Assembly (NCBI GenBank): GCA_045540715.1
Contig: JAZQHT010000016.1
Coordinates: 124,001-188,000, forward strand
Origin: UMGS1279 sp045540715
GTDB taxonomy: Bacteria > Bacillota > Clostridia > Oscillospirales > Acutalibacteraceae
Length of the DNA stretch: 64,000 nucleotides
Reading direction: 5' to 3'
Shown here: positions 1 through 10,100 of the stretch, one piece after another
Position numbering within the stretch: position 1 is the stretch's first letter
Layout: each line of letters opens with the position of its first letter
Program-made: the position numbers and the translations under genes
Notes under the pieces: model-generated
Seen by the model: only the letters and a program-made list of their open reading frames with translations
Database searches by the model: none
What the model was told of the DNA's origin: nothing

Positions 1-995
1 ATTCTGTTAATTGAAGCATCAAAGAAGTCTAAACCAATGTGAGTGCGTTCAACTAAACCGGTTCTTACCAAGCTTTGAGCAATTGCTTGAAGTTCGTCGT
101 CTAAAATTACAACGTGGTCGCTATCCCAACGAACAGGGCGGCTAACGTGCAATAATAATTCTTTAGAGAATAATAAAACTGAAGGAATTTTATCAGAAAT
201 AACTTCTGTTGGATGATAATGTCCTGCATCTAAGCAAGGAAGCTTATTACGAGAAACCGCATAACCAATGCAGAATTCATTAGAACCAACGGTATAGCTT
301 TCAACACCAATACCAAAAACCTTGCTTTCAAGAGCATCAACAGTGTATTTTTCGTCGATTTGTTCAGAGAATACTTCGTCAAGTGCTTCCATCATTCTGC
401 GTCTTGGAGCTTCTCTGTCAACAGGGATATCTTTATAACCATCGGGGAACCAGAAGTTTGTAACTGCCTTTTGACCAAGCTCTTTACCAAAATATTCGGC
501 AATTTTTCTACAAGCTTTGCAGTGGCGAATCCAGAAATTTCTAATATTATCGTCTGCAGAACTGATTGTAAAGCCGGTTTCTGCCATTGGATGAGAGAAG
601 CAGGTAGGGTTAAAATCAAGACCCATACCCTTTTCTTTTGCCCAATCTACCCATTTTGCAAAGTGTTTAGGTTCTAACTCGTCAAGTTCAACCTTTTCAT
701 CAGTATCGGCATAAATTGCGTGTAGGTTTAATTTATGTTTACCGGGAATTAAAGATAAAGCCTTGTCTAAGTCGGCTCTAAGTTCTGTTGGGTTAGTTGC
801 ACGACCGGGATAGTTACCGGTTGTTTGAATACCACCTGTTAGTTCGCCATCAGATAAGAAACCTAAAACGTCGTCGCCCTGCCAGCAGTGCATAGAAATT
901 TTAATGTTTTTTAACTGTTCTAAAGCTTTATCGGTATCAACACCGATTTTAGCGTATTGTTCTTTAGCAAGTAAATAAGCTTTTTCAGTTTTCAT
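1..995 (-). CDS. rhaA: L-rhamnose isomerase, cut by the window edge
   Basis: The first ~331 codons of RhaA, which converts L-rhamnose to L-rhamnulose in the cytoplasm (EC 5.3.1.14). The start ATG is at 995-993 behind an AAAAGGAGA ribosome binding site. The translation shows family blocks in order: ISMHCWQGDDV near the N-terminus, GGIQTTGNYPGRA, LNLHAIY, LDFNPTCFSHP, FGIGVESYTVGSNEF, the metal-binding LDAGHYHPTE, and HVSRPVRWDSDHV. RhaA is usually about 415 aa, so roughly the last 80 residues lie left of the window. No other rhamnose gene is visible here, so the pathway context is out of view. The family assignment is confident. Confidence 0.93.
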   Translation of the reverse strand, partial: MKTEKAYLLAKEQYAKIGVDTDKALEQLKNIKISMHCWQGDDVLGFLSDGELTGGIQTTGNYPGRATNPTELRADLDKALSLIPGKHKLNLHAIYADTDEKVELDELEPKHFAKWVDWAKEKGMGLDFNPTCFSHPMAETGFTISSADDNIRNFWIRHCKACRKIAEYFGKELGQKAVTNFWFPDGYKDIPVDREAPRRRMMEALDEVFSEQIDEKYTVDALESKVFGIGVESYTVGSNEFCIGYAVSRNKLPCLDAGHYHPTEVISDKIPSVLLFSKELLLHVSRPVRWDSDHVVILDDELQAIAQSLVRTGLVERTHIGLDFFDASINR

Positions 996-1064
996 ATATA
1001 TTCTCCTTTTAAGCTAAGTTTTTACTGGTTTTAGTATAACACAACAAAATTTGTTTGTCTATAA

Positions 1065-1895
1065 TTAGTCGTTAAATATTCTTTCTTCGGCTAGCGCGTC
1101 TTCGTCTTCTTCTAAAATGCCAAGTTCGCGGCGCTTTTCAATATCTTTATCGGGATTTTTTTCGTAATATGGATCAATCATAACCTTTTTAATAACAGGG
1201 AAGGAAAGCCAACTTGTTAAAAATGATTTAAAGCCGGGGAAGAAGGTAAAGGCCCCAACCAAATAAATAATAACCATAATTTGTGCAAATTGGTCGGTTG
1301 CACCCAATAAATAATATAAAGCTAAAGGTAAAACGTAAAGCACGGCTAAAATAAATTCAACCAAAAGTGTTTTTGCAAAGTTAATAAAGGTTAGGTTAAA
1401 AGCATTTTTATATAATTTTTTAACGGAAAAATCAAAGGTAATCATAAGCATATACATATAATATTTCATACCGCTAAAAATTATTAATCCTAAAAATGCT
1501 AATGCTAAACCAATTATTGCAAAGGTTTCGTTGCCTTTTAAGAAGAAAAAGAAATAAAGGTCAAAAAATATAAGTGCGGTTAAAACTGCATTAATAATAC
1601 CAACTAATAATCCTTGCTTCCAATTCTTTTTAATAGTATCAAAAAAGTCGGTAACGGCAAAGTAAGGTCTGCGGCGGGTTGCATTACGCGTAACAAACGT
1701 AAGACCGCAATTACCTAGTCCACTTGTTAAAATTAGTAGTGCAAATGGAATTGAAATAGCGCCTACGGTAAAAAGTTTGCCAAAGTTAGAAAAGTAAATT
1801 TCAAAGAACTCAAAAAACGCCTTCTTTTTAGGCTCGTTCTTTTTTACACCCTTGCCATCTTTAAGCGGGTCGTAAAGCTGAAAAAGTTTAGCCAT
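1065..1895 (-). CDS. DUF624 (YesL-like) membrane protein
   Basis: A 276-aa protein with several hydrophobic segments in a YesL/DUF624-like layout. A segment near residue 65 (GLTFVTRNATRR) followed by an aromatic/Asp stretch and KKNWKQG matches the conserved DUF624 region. The C-terminal ~40 residues are acidic and charged. Its ATG overlaps the last 8 nt of the upstream 244-aa gene, so the two are translationally coupled. DUF624 proteins often sit beside sugar ABC transporter genes in Bacillota, and a rhamnose isomerase gene lies just downstream on the same strand. The biochemical function of the family is unknown. Confidence 0.75.
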   Translation of the reverse strand: MAKLFQLYDPLKDGKGVKKNEPKKKAFFEFFEIYFSNFGKLFTVGAISIPFALLILTSGLGNCGLTFVTRNATRRRPYFAVTDFFDTIKKNWKQGLLVGIINAVLTALIFFDLYFFFFLKGNETFAIIGLALAFLGLIIFSGMKYYMYMLMITFDFSVKKLYKNAFNLTFINFAKTLLVEFILAVLYVLPLALYYLLGATDQFAQIMVIIYLVGAFTFFPGFKSFLTSWLSFPVIKKVMIDPYYEKNPDKDIEKRRELGILEEDEDALAEERIFND

Positions 1896-2622
1896 TATTA
1901 TTTTCCTTCTTATACATTATTTTTCTTCTAATATCAATATGCTTGGTGCCCAAAATATAAGCGGCATAGCAAATAAGCGGAATAGGAATTAAAATCAATC
2001 CAACTAAAATTACATTTAATAAACCGTCTTTTGCCAAATCGTAATTGGGTATTAATAGGTCAATAAAATAAAAAGCGTAATAATTTATAAAATAAAAAAT
2101 CTTACCAAATGTGGGGAAAATATTAAATATTTTGCAAACCAACAAGGCTAAATAACTTAAAATAAAGGGAGAATATCCTAAAAGCGCCGTAATAAGCGGT
2201 GCCTTTTTATTTGGCTTTTTGCCAAGCAGTTCGTGATTGTTCGCATCCACGTCTCCCAAATTCCAAAACTCAGTATAATAGGTTGCAATACCAAGCAAAG
2301 CGCCGCAAACCATCGTTACAATGTGAAGCGCGTTGGTAACGTTAACCGAAAGCTTGCCTGGTTTTGGAACAATTAAATAATCGTTGTTGTTTTTATATTC
2401 TTCTAATTTTGGATCGTCTTTTAGGTTGGTTACAAAAACCTTATCTTTTAGCGTTTCGCCATCTTCTGTAGTGTAAACGGTATAGTTTTCGGGTTGTGGG
2501 TTTACCCAGCCTACAGCCATAGCAGTAAGAGAAACGTTAATAATCCAAACCATTATAATAAGCAAAATGGTTTTTACAAAAACCAAAAACCCTAATTTAA
2601 CGTATTTGTTAATGGTAATCAC
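1888..2622 (-). CDS. Hypothetical polytopic membrane protein
   Basis: A 244-aa protein I do not recognise. It has an N-terminal hydrophobic segment (about residues 11-35), an exported-looking polar stretch (about 36-90) and at least three further hydrophobic segments (about 95-115, 140-190 and 205-225), ending in a basic tail. The GTG at 2622 is preceded by AAAAGGG with almost no spacing, so the exact start is uncertain. No ATG occurs until inside the first membrane segment. It is coupled to the following DUF624 gene by an 8-nt overlap, and the two probably act together in the membrane. Confidence 0.55.
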   Translation of the reverse strand: MITINKYVKLGFLVFVKTILLIIMVWIINVSLTAMAVGWVNPQPENYTVYTTEDGETLKDKVFVTNLKDDPKLEEYKNNNDYLIVPKPGKLSVNVTNALHIVTMVCGALLGIATYYTEFWNLGDVDANNHELLGKKPNKKAPLITALLGYSPFILSYLALLVCKIFNIFPTFGKIFYFINYYAFYFIDLLIPNYDLAKDGLLNVILVGLILIPIPLICYAAYILGTKHIDIRRKIMYKKENNNG

Positions 2623-2774
2623 CCTTTTATATGTACTAATTATATTTTATTATAACAATTAAGTTTATTATAGTCAAACAAATTTGTTTTAAAAGTGTGA
2701 ACACTTTGTAAATTGTTAATATTTGCTTGTGGCTTTGCAGTATATAAATTCAAAAACAAGACAAAATATTATCA

Positions 2775-2850
2775 GATGGCAAGAAGGAGAAGGTAATATA
2801 AAATTAAAACAAAGGTTTTAGTTTTTACTTATTTTAATCTTTTTGCCATC
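2775..2850 (+). other. Possible RNA stem upstream of a micro-ORF
   Basis: GATGGCAA at 2775-2782 is complementary to TTGCCATC at 2843-2850. It encloses a small TAAAAC/GTTTTA hairpin. If transcribed, this would fold directly upstream of the 30-codon ORF at 2875. The pairing is seen in the sequence; any role is inference. The rest of 2623-2774 is A+T-rich and shows nothing else I can name. Confidence 0.3.
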
Positions 2851-2874
2851 AAAACTTAAAGGAGAGTGAAATTC

Positions 2875-2967
2875 GTGAGCGAACAAAACAAAAACAAGAA
2901 TTCTAAAAATCAAAACAATAAAAATTCCAAGAATTCTAAAAATAAGAGCGATAAAAACAGTAAATAG
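2875..2967 (+). CDS. Lys/Asn/Ser-rich micro-protein, 30 aa
   Basis: A GTG-started 30-codon ORF with a good ribosome binding site (AAAGGAGAG, 2859-2867) and a strong intrinsic terminator right after the stop. After Met-Ser-Glu-Gln the peptide is almost entirely Lys, Asn and Ser with two Gln and one Asp, in short NSKN-like repeats. That gives a very basic, probably disordered peptide. Its own RBS and terminator make it a credible small gene. The low-complexity composition means it could also be a chance open frame in A-rich DNA. No function can be assigned. Confidence 0.45.
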   Translation: MSEQNKNKNSKNQNNKNSKNSKNKSDKNSK

Positions 2968-2987
2968 TTATTAATTAAAAAAGACAG

Positions 2988-3018
2988 GGGCACCCATAAA
3001 GTTGGGTGCTCGTTTTTT
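2988..3018 (+). terminator. Intrinsic terminator
   Basis: A 9-bp stem, 2988-2996 with 3003-3011 (GGGCACCCA/TGGGTGCTC, one G-T wobble), followed by TTTTTT. It separates the micro-ORF from the rpoB promoter. Confidence 0.85.
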
Positions 3019-3056
3019 ATTGTAAAAATTTTTACAAAATATTTGGAAAAATTCAC

Positions 3057-3085
3057 TTGACATCTTGATTTTTTTAAAGTATAAT
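3057..3085 (+). promoter_or_regulatory. Consensus sigma-A promoter of rpoBC
   Basis: TTGACA at 3057-3062, a 17-bp spacer, and TATAAT at 3080-3085, a perfect match to the consensus. The roughly 140-nt leader that follows can form nested pairings: TGGGT 3104-3108 with ACCCA 3155-3159, GCC 3117-3119 with GGC 3146-3148, and TCATT 3126-3130 with AATGA 3136-3140. The leader may therefore be folded. Confidence 0.9.
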
Positions 3086-3230
3086 TATAAACTGCAATAA
3101 TGATGGGTGCATATACGCCAAACAGTCATTTTAGTAATGATTTTAGGCCAAAAAACCCACCGAAAAATGCGTAATTTTTAGGCAAAATACAGTATTTATA
3201 CCGTAAAAAAATAAGGAGTGATTAAAGCCT

Positions 3231-6200
3231 ATGGCGCCAAAGAAGGTTAAACTTGGCAATAACGAAAGAATGAGCTTTTCAAAAATTGATGAAGTTATTG
3301 AAATGCCCAACCTTATAGAGGTTCAAAAAGATTCTTACAAATGGTTTATTGACAAGGGGCTTAGGGAAGTTTTTGAGGAAATGTCCTCAATCAAAGATTT
3401 TAGCGAGAATTTAGAGCTTAAATTTACAACAGATTACAAGCTGGATGATACTCCTAAATACAGCGTTATTGAATGTAAAGCAAGAGATGCCACATATTCT
3501 GTTGCATTACGTGTAAGAGTACAGCTCATAAATAAGGAAACCGGCGAAATTAAAGAAAGCGAAGTTTTCTTAGGCGAAATTCCGCTAATGACAGATAGCG
3601 GCACCTTTGTTATCAATGGTGCAGAACGTGCAGTTGTTTCTCAGTTAGTACGTTCACCAAGCTGCTACTATGAGTTAGACGATAAAACTCGTCCTCCAAG
3701 AGTATTCTTACGCAGCACTATTATTCCTAACCGCGGTGCTTGGATTGAATGCGAAGCAGACGTTACTGAAGCTGTTGACCATGAGCCTATTTATGTAAAA
3801 ATTGATAAAAACAGACGTTTTCCTCTTACAACATTTGTAAGGGCTTTAGGCGCATTTTCTTCTCAAATTGAAGAAGAAAAGAAGGCTATGGAAGCAGGGC
3901 TACCTAACCGTTACTTATGGGCAAAGGGAACCTATGTTGATGATTCTTTAGACCTAAACGGCGATATTGAAAACGTTTTAGGCTTTGATGAAAGAATCTC
4001 TGCTACATTTGAAAAAGACACAACCAAAACAGCTGTTGACGCTATTGTTGAAGTTTATAAAAAGCTTCGCCCGGGCGAACCTGCAACTGTTGAAGGTTCT
4101 GCAAACTACTTAAGACAATTATTATTTGATAGCCGTCGCTATGAGATTTCTCGCGTTGGCCGTTATAAATACAATAAAAAACTTTCAATAGTTGATAGAA
4201 TTATCGGCTATACTTTATCACGCGACGTTAACTCGCTTTACACAGGTGAACCCCTATTTAAAGCGGGCGATAAAATGGATAAAGAATCCGCACTTTTATT
4301 ACAACGCCACGGTGTTAAAGAAGTTTACGTTGTAATTCCCGAGCTTAACGATAAAGAATTTAAAGTAATTTCTAACGGTATGGTACCACTAGATGCTTTT
4401 GTTTCTGAAAAGGTTTATAACGCAACTAAAGACGTTATTAACGAAATGGTATCTTTCCCCGTTTTAGAAGATATTTTAAATTCTTGCGAAAACGACAAAG
4501 ATTTAATTAATATGATTATCGAAAATGCAGATAACTTAATGCCCAAACACATTACAGTTTCTGACATTATTGCAAGTATTAACTACTTTGTTGGTATTCC
4601 TTACGGAATTGGCAAAAACGATGATATCGACCACTTAGGCAACCGTCGTATCCGTTCTGTAGGCGAATTATTACAAAACCAATTTAGAATCGGTTTTTCA
4701 AGAATGGAAAGAACTATTCGCGAAAAAATGACTCTAATGGCTCAAGACCCCGACAATATTACTCCTTTAGCACTTATAAACGCACGCCCTGTTGGCGCAG
4801 CAATTAAAGAGTTCTTTGGTTCAAGCCCATTATCACAATTTATGGACCAAACCAACCCTCTTTCTGAACTAACACACAAACGTCGTTTATCTGCTTTAGG
4901 TCCCGGTGGTTTATCCCGCGATCGTGCATCCTTCGAAGTGCGTGACGTTCACTATACACACTATGGTCGTATGTGTCCTATTGAGACTCCTGAAGGTCCT
5001 AACATCGGTCTTATCTCATATTTATCTACCTACGCAAAAATTAATGAATACGGCTTTATTGAAGCACCTTACAGAAAGGTTGACAAAGCAACAGGCCGCG
5101 TTTTAGACGAAGTAGTATATATGACTGCTGATGAAGAAGACGAATTTGTAATTGCTCAGGCTAACGAACCACTTGATAAAAACGGTAAATTTAAAAATAG
5201 TAAAGTTAACGTAAGATATCAAGACAGATTTATGGAAGTTCCTGCTGAAAAAGCAGATTATATGGACGTTTCTCCAAAAATGGTTGTATCTGTTGCAACA
5301 GCTATGATTCCTTTCTTAGAAAACGACGATACCAACCGTGCTCTAATGGGTTCGAACATGCAGAAGCAAGCTGTTCCTCTACTTAAAACCGAAAACCCAA
5401 TCGTTGGTACAGGTATGGAATATAAAGCCGCAGTTGATAGTGGCGTTGTAGTTCTTGCTGAAGCTGACGGTGAAGTTAGACGTGTTGACGCTAACAAAAT
5501 TGTTATCCGCGAAAAAGGCGGCGATTTAAGAGAGTACGAACTAATTAAGTTCTTACGTTCTAACCATGGTACTTGTATCAACCAACGCCCAATTGTTAAA
5601 GAAGGCGAAAAGGTTGTAAAAGGACAGGTTATTGCTGACGGTCCTGCAACTTCTAACGGTGAAATCTCTCTAGGTAAAAACGCTTTAATCGGCTTTATGA
5701 CCTGGGAAGGTTACAACTACGAAGACGCTGTTTTAATTAACGAAAGACTAGTTCGCGATGACGTATATACTTCAATTCATATTGAAGAACACGAATTAGA
5801 AGCAAGAGATACCAAACTTGGTGCCGAAGAAATTACAAGAGATATTCCAAACGTTGGTGAAGATGCATTAAAAGACCTTGACGAACGCGGAATTATCCGT
5901 ATCGGTGCAGAGGTTCGCTCGGGCGATATTCTAATTGGTAAGGTTACACCAAAGGGTGAAACCGAACTTACTGCTGAAGAAAGATTACTTCGTGCAATCT
6001 TTGGCGAAAAAGCAAGAGAAGTTAGAGATACTTCTTTACGCGTACCTCACGGTGAATACGGCACAGTTGTTGACGTTAAAATATTTACACGCGAAAATTC
6101 AAGCGAATTATCTCCCGGCGTAAATATGGTAGTACGCGTTTATATTGCACAAAAGAGAAAAATCTCTGTCGGCGATAAAATGGCCGGTCGTCACGGTAAT

Positions 6201-7100
6201 AAGGGTGTTGTTTCCCGTATTTTACCTAGCGAAGATATGCCTTTCTTAAAAGACGGCACACCGCTTGATATCGTTCTAAACCCACTAGGTGTTCCTTCAC
6301 GTATGAACATCGGTCAGGTATTAGAAGTTCACTTAGGTTATGCTGCAAAAGCATTAGGCTGGAAGGTTTGCACCCCTGTATTTGACGGTGCTCACGAAGC
6401 CGATATTCACGAGTGTTTCAAAAAAGCCAAGATTATTAACGGTGAATACGTTGATAGACAAGAAGGCGAACACGAAATTGACGAAAGCAAGATTGACGGT
6501 AAGTTTACTTTATATGATGGCCGTACAGGTGAAAAATTCGATAACCCCGTAACAGTTGGTTATATGTATTACCTAAAACTCCATCACTTAGTTGACGATA
6601 AGATTCACGCTAGATCCACTGGTCCATATTCATTAGTTACACAACAACCATTAGGCGGTAAAGCTCAATTTGGTGGTCAACGTTTCGGTGAAATGGAAGT
6701 TTGGGCACTTGAAGCTTACGGCGCTGCTTACAGCTTACAAGAAATCTTAACAGTTAAATCTGACGATATCGTAGGTCGTGTAAAAACTTACGAAGCTATC
6801 GTTAAAGGCCAAAACGTACCAGAACCCGGCGTTCCCGAATCCTTCAAGGTTTTAATTAAAGAATTACAATCCTTATCACTAAACGTTCAAGTTTTAGATG
6901 AAAATAAGGAAGAAATTGATTTAAAACAAACCTATGAAGAAGACGAAGAACCAGGTTTTGTACCAGTATCAGGCGAAGAAGAATTATTTAATGAACAAAT
7001 GGTTGCAGATACTTTAGAAGGCTTCGGTTTAGAAGACGAAAACGGTGAAGCAATCGTAGAAACATCAGAAGATAATTATTCTGATGAAGAAAATCTATAA
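3231..7100 (+). CDS. rpoB: RNA polymerase beta subunit
   Basis: The 1289-aa beta subunit of RNA polymerase, which forms the catalytic core with beta-prime. Signature stretches are intact: the rifampicin-pocket region SQFMDQTNPLSELTHKRRLS, the PIETPEGPNIGLI block, KMAGRHGNKGV with the active-site lysines, and the C-terminal GGQRFGEMEVWALEAYGAA. The tail after about residue 1230 is acidic. The rifampicin-pocket residues look like the sensitive, wild-type state. The ATG follows AAGGAGTG. rpoC begins 18 nt after the stop. Unusually, no rplJ/rplL ribosomal protein genes precede it, and it has its own consensus promoter. Confidence 0.98.
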   Translation: MAPKKVKLGNNERMSFSKIDEVIEMPNLIEVQKDSYKWFIDKGLREVFEEMSSIKDFSENLELKFTTDYKLDDTPKYSVIECKARDATYSVALRVRVQLINKETGEIKESEVFLGEIPLMTDSGTFVINGAERAVVSQLVRSPSCYYELDDKTRPPRVFLRSTIIPNRGAWIECEADVTEAVDHEPIYVKIDKNRRFPLTTFVRALGAFSSQIEEEKKAMEAGLPNRYLWAKGTYVDDSLDLNGDIENVLGFDERISATFEKDTTKTAVDAIVEVYKKLRPGEPATVEGSANYLRQLLFDSRRYEISRVGRYKYNKKLSIVDRIIGYTLSRDVNSLYTGEPLFKAGDKMDKESALLLQRHGVKEVYVVIPELNDKEFKVISNGMVPLDAFVSEKVYNATKDVINEMVSFPVLEDILNSCENDKDLINMIIENADNLMPKHITVSDIIASINYFVGIPYGIGKNDDIDHLGNRRIRSVGELLQNQFRIGFSRMERTIREKMTLMAQDPDNITPLALINARPVGAAIKEFFGSSPLSQFMDQTNPLSELTHKRRLSALGPGGLSRDRASFEVRDVHYTHYGRMCPIETPEGPNIGLISYLSTYAKINEYGFIEAPYRKVDKATGRVLDEVVYMTADEEDEFVIAQANEPLDKNGKFKNSKVNVRYQDRFMEVPAEKADYMDVSPKMVVSVATAMIPFLENDDTNRALMGSNMQKQAVPLLKTENPIVGTGMEYKAAVDSGVVVLAEADGEVRRVDANKIVIREKGGDLREYELIKFLRSNHGTCINQRPIVKEGEKVVKGQVIADGPATSNGEISLGKNALIGFMTWEGYNYEDAVLINERLVRDDVYTSIHIEEHELEARDTKLGAEEITRDIPNVGEDALKDLDERGIIRIGAEVRSGDILIGKVTPKGETELTAEERLLRAIFGEKAREVRDTSLRVPHGEYGTVVDVKIFTRENSSELSPGVNMVVRVYIAQKRKISVGDKMAGRHGNKGVVSRILPSEDMPFLKDGTPLDIVLNPLGVPSRMNIGQVLEVHLGYAAKALGWKVCTPVFDGAHEADIHECFKKAKIINGEYVDRQEGEHEIDESKIDGKFTLYDGRTGEKFDNPVTVGYMYYLKLHHLVDDKIHARSTGPYSLVTQQPLGGKAQFGGQRFGEMEVWALEAYGAAYSLQEILTVKSDDIVGRVKTYEAIVKGQNVPEPGVPESFKVLIKELQSLSLNVQVLDENKEEIDLKQTYEEDEEPGFVPVSGEEELFNEQMVADTLEGFGLEDENGEAIVETSEDNYSDEENL

Positions 7101-7118
7101 TAGGAGGGACTAAAAGCT

Positions 7119-10100
7119 ATGGCAAATATTGAATTCGAATCAATTAGAATTGGGCTTGCATCCCCCGATCAAATAAGAAGTTGGTCCTCAGGCGAAGTTA
7201 AAAAGCCTGAGACCATCAACTACCGCACCTTAAAACCCGAACAAGACGGTTTATTCTGCGAACGCATTTTTGGACCAACTAAGGACTGGGAATGTCATTG
7301 TGGTAAATACAAGAGAATTCGTTTTAAGGGCAAGGTTTGCGAACGTTGCGGTGTTGAAGTAACAAGAAGCAAGGTTCGTCGTGAAAGAATGGGCGTTATT
7401 GAACTAGCTGCCCCCGTTTCACACATTTGGTATTTTAAAACTATTCCTTCTCGTTTAGGTTTAGTTCTAGAAATGACACCAAAAGAATTAGAACAAGTTA
7501 TTTATTTCTCACAATACGTTGTAATCGATCCGGGCGATACTCCACTTAAAAAGAAGGAACTATTAACCGAAAGCGCTTACAGAGATTATCGTGAAAAATA
7601 TGAAGATGATTTTAGAGCAGGTATCGGTGCAGAAGCAATTAAAGAACTTCTAGAAGAAATCGATCTTGAACAAGAATGCAAAGATCTTCGCGAAGAACTT
7701 AAAACTGCTTCAAATCAAAGAGCTGCAAGAATTGTTAAACGTTTAGAAGTTTTAGATGCTTTCCGCCTATCCGGCAATAAGCCTTCTTGGATGATTCTAG
7801 ACGTTATTCCCGTAATTCCACCGGATTTACGTCCTATGGTTCAACTTGACGGTGGCCGTTTCGCTACAAGCGACCTTAACGACCTATATCGTAGAGTTAT
7901 CAACCGTAACAACCGTTTAAAGAGATTACTTGATTTAAACGCTCCTGACATTATCGTTCGTAACGAAAAGAGAATGTTACAAGAAGCTGTTGACGCCCTT
8001 ATTGATAACGGCCGTCGCGGCAAACCCGTAACAGGACCAAACAACCGTCCACTTAAATCTCTTTCTGATATGTTAAAGGGTAAACAAGGTCGTTTCAGAC
8101 AAAACCTACTTGGTAAACGTGTTGACTATTCAGGTCGTTCGGTTATCGTTGTTGGTCCCGAACTAAAAATGTATCAATGCGGCCTACCAAAAGAAATGGC
8201 ACTTGAATTATTTAAACCTTTCGTTATGAAGCGCTTAGTTAAAACTGAAGTTGCTAATAACATTAAAAAAGCAAGAAAAATGGTTGATAGAGCAGAACCT
8301 GAAGTTTGGGATGCACTTGATGTTGTTATTAAAGACCACCCCGTACTTCTAAACCGTGCTCCAACACTTCACAGACTTGGTATTCAAGCTTTCGAACCCG
8401 TTTTAGTAGAAGGCAGAGCATTAAAACTACATCCATTAGTTTGTACTGCATATAATGCTGACTTCGACGGCGACCAAATGGCTGTTCACGTACCACTTTC
8501 TGCAGAAGCTCAAGCAGAAGCAAGATTCTTAATGCTTGCTGCAAACAACCTTTTAAAACCATCTGACGGTAAACCCGTTACCGTTCCTACTCAGGACATG
8601 GTATTAGGTTCATATTACTTAACAATTGTTAAAGACGATGAACCTGGTGCTCCTGTTAAAGATGAAAACGGTGAACTAAGATATAAAGCTTACCGTGATA
8701 AAGAAGAAGCCATTATGGCTTATGAAACCGGCAAATTAGGTCTTCATAGCTTAATTAAAGTTAGAGTTACCGGTAACGATACAAACGGAAATAAAATTTC
8801 TCGCGTAATTGTTGCAACAGTTGGTTTCATTATATTTAATAGTTCAATCCCACAAGACCTAGGTCGTATCGATAGAACAGTAGAAGGTCATGAATTAGAC
8901 CTTGAAATTTCTGTATTCGATAAAAACGGCAAGGTAAACAAGATTGACAAAAAGAAACTTGGCGCAATTATTGACGACTGCATTAGAGTTCACGGCACAA
9001 GTGAAGCTGCAATTGTTTTAGACAAAATTAAAGCAACAGGCTTTAAATATTCAACCAAGGGTGCTATCACCGTTGCTGTTGACGATGCCGTTATTCCTCC
9101 TAAGAAGGCAGAAATTCTTAAAAATGCAGAAGCACTTATTGACGAAGTTACTGAAGCATATAACGATGGTTTATTAAGTGACGACGAACGTTCTCAAAAC
9201 ATTATTACAATTTGGAATAAAGCTACTGAAGACGTTGCAGGCGCCCTTAAAAACAACCTTGAAGAATTTAACCCAATCTTTATGATGGCCGATTCGGGCG
9301 CTCGTGGTTCTATGAGCCAGATCCGTCAGCTTGCAGGTATGCGTGGTCTAGTTGCCAATACAGCCGGTCGAGTTATCGAAGTTCCAATTCGTTCTAACTA
9401 CCGTGAAGGCTTAAACGTACAAGAATACTTCATTTCTTCACGTGGTGCGCGTAAAGGTCTTGCAGATACCGCTTTAAGAACTGCTGACTCGGGTTACTTA
9501 ACACGTCGTTTAGTTGACGTAGCTCAAGACGTTATCGTTCGCGAAGACGATTGTTGCACCGATGAGGGCTTAGCAATTACTGCTATTACAGAAGGCCGTC
9601 AAATGATTGAACCGTTAAGCGAAAGATTAGTTGGTAGATATCTACTAAACGACCTAGTTGATGAAGCAACAGGCGACGTTATTGCTACAACCGATAAGAT
9701 GCTTGACGTTAACGATGCAAAACGCATCGAAAAAATATTAAACGAAGCTGCACTTAAAAAGGCAGGCAAAACTGAATTTTCCGACCTTACCGATGATGAA
9801 AAACCATCCGTTAAGATTCGTTCAATCTTGGGTTGTCACTCACATCACGGCGTATGTCGTAAGTGCTACGGTTCTAACCTTGCAACAGGTTCTACTGTAA
9901 CAGTTGGTGAAGCAGTTGGTATCGTTGCTGCTCAGTCTATCGGTGAACCCGGTACACAGCTTACCATGCGTACTTTCCACACCGGTGGTATTGCTTCGGC
10001 AGAAGATATTACACAAGGTTTACCACGTGTTGAAGAACTATTCGAAGCAAGACGTCCAAAACGTTGCGGCTTAATTAGTAAAATTGATGGTACTGTAAGA

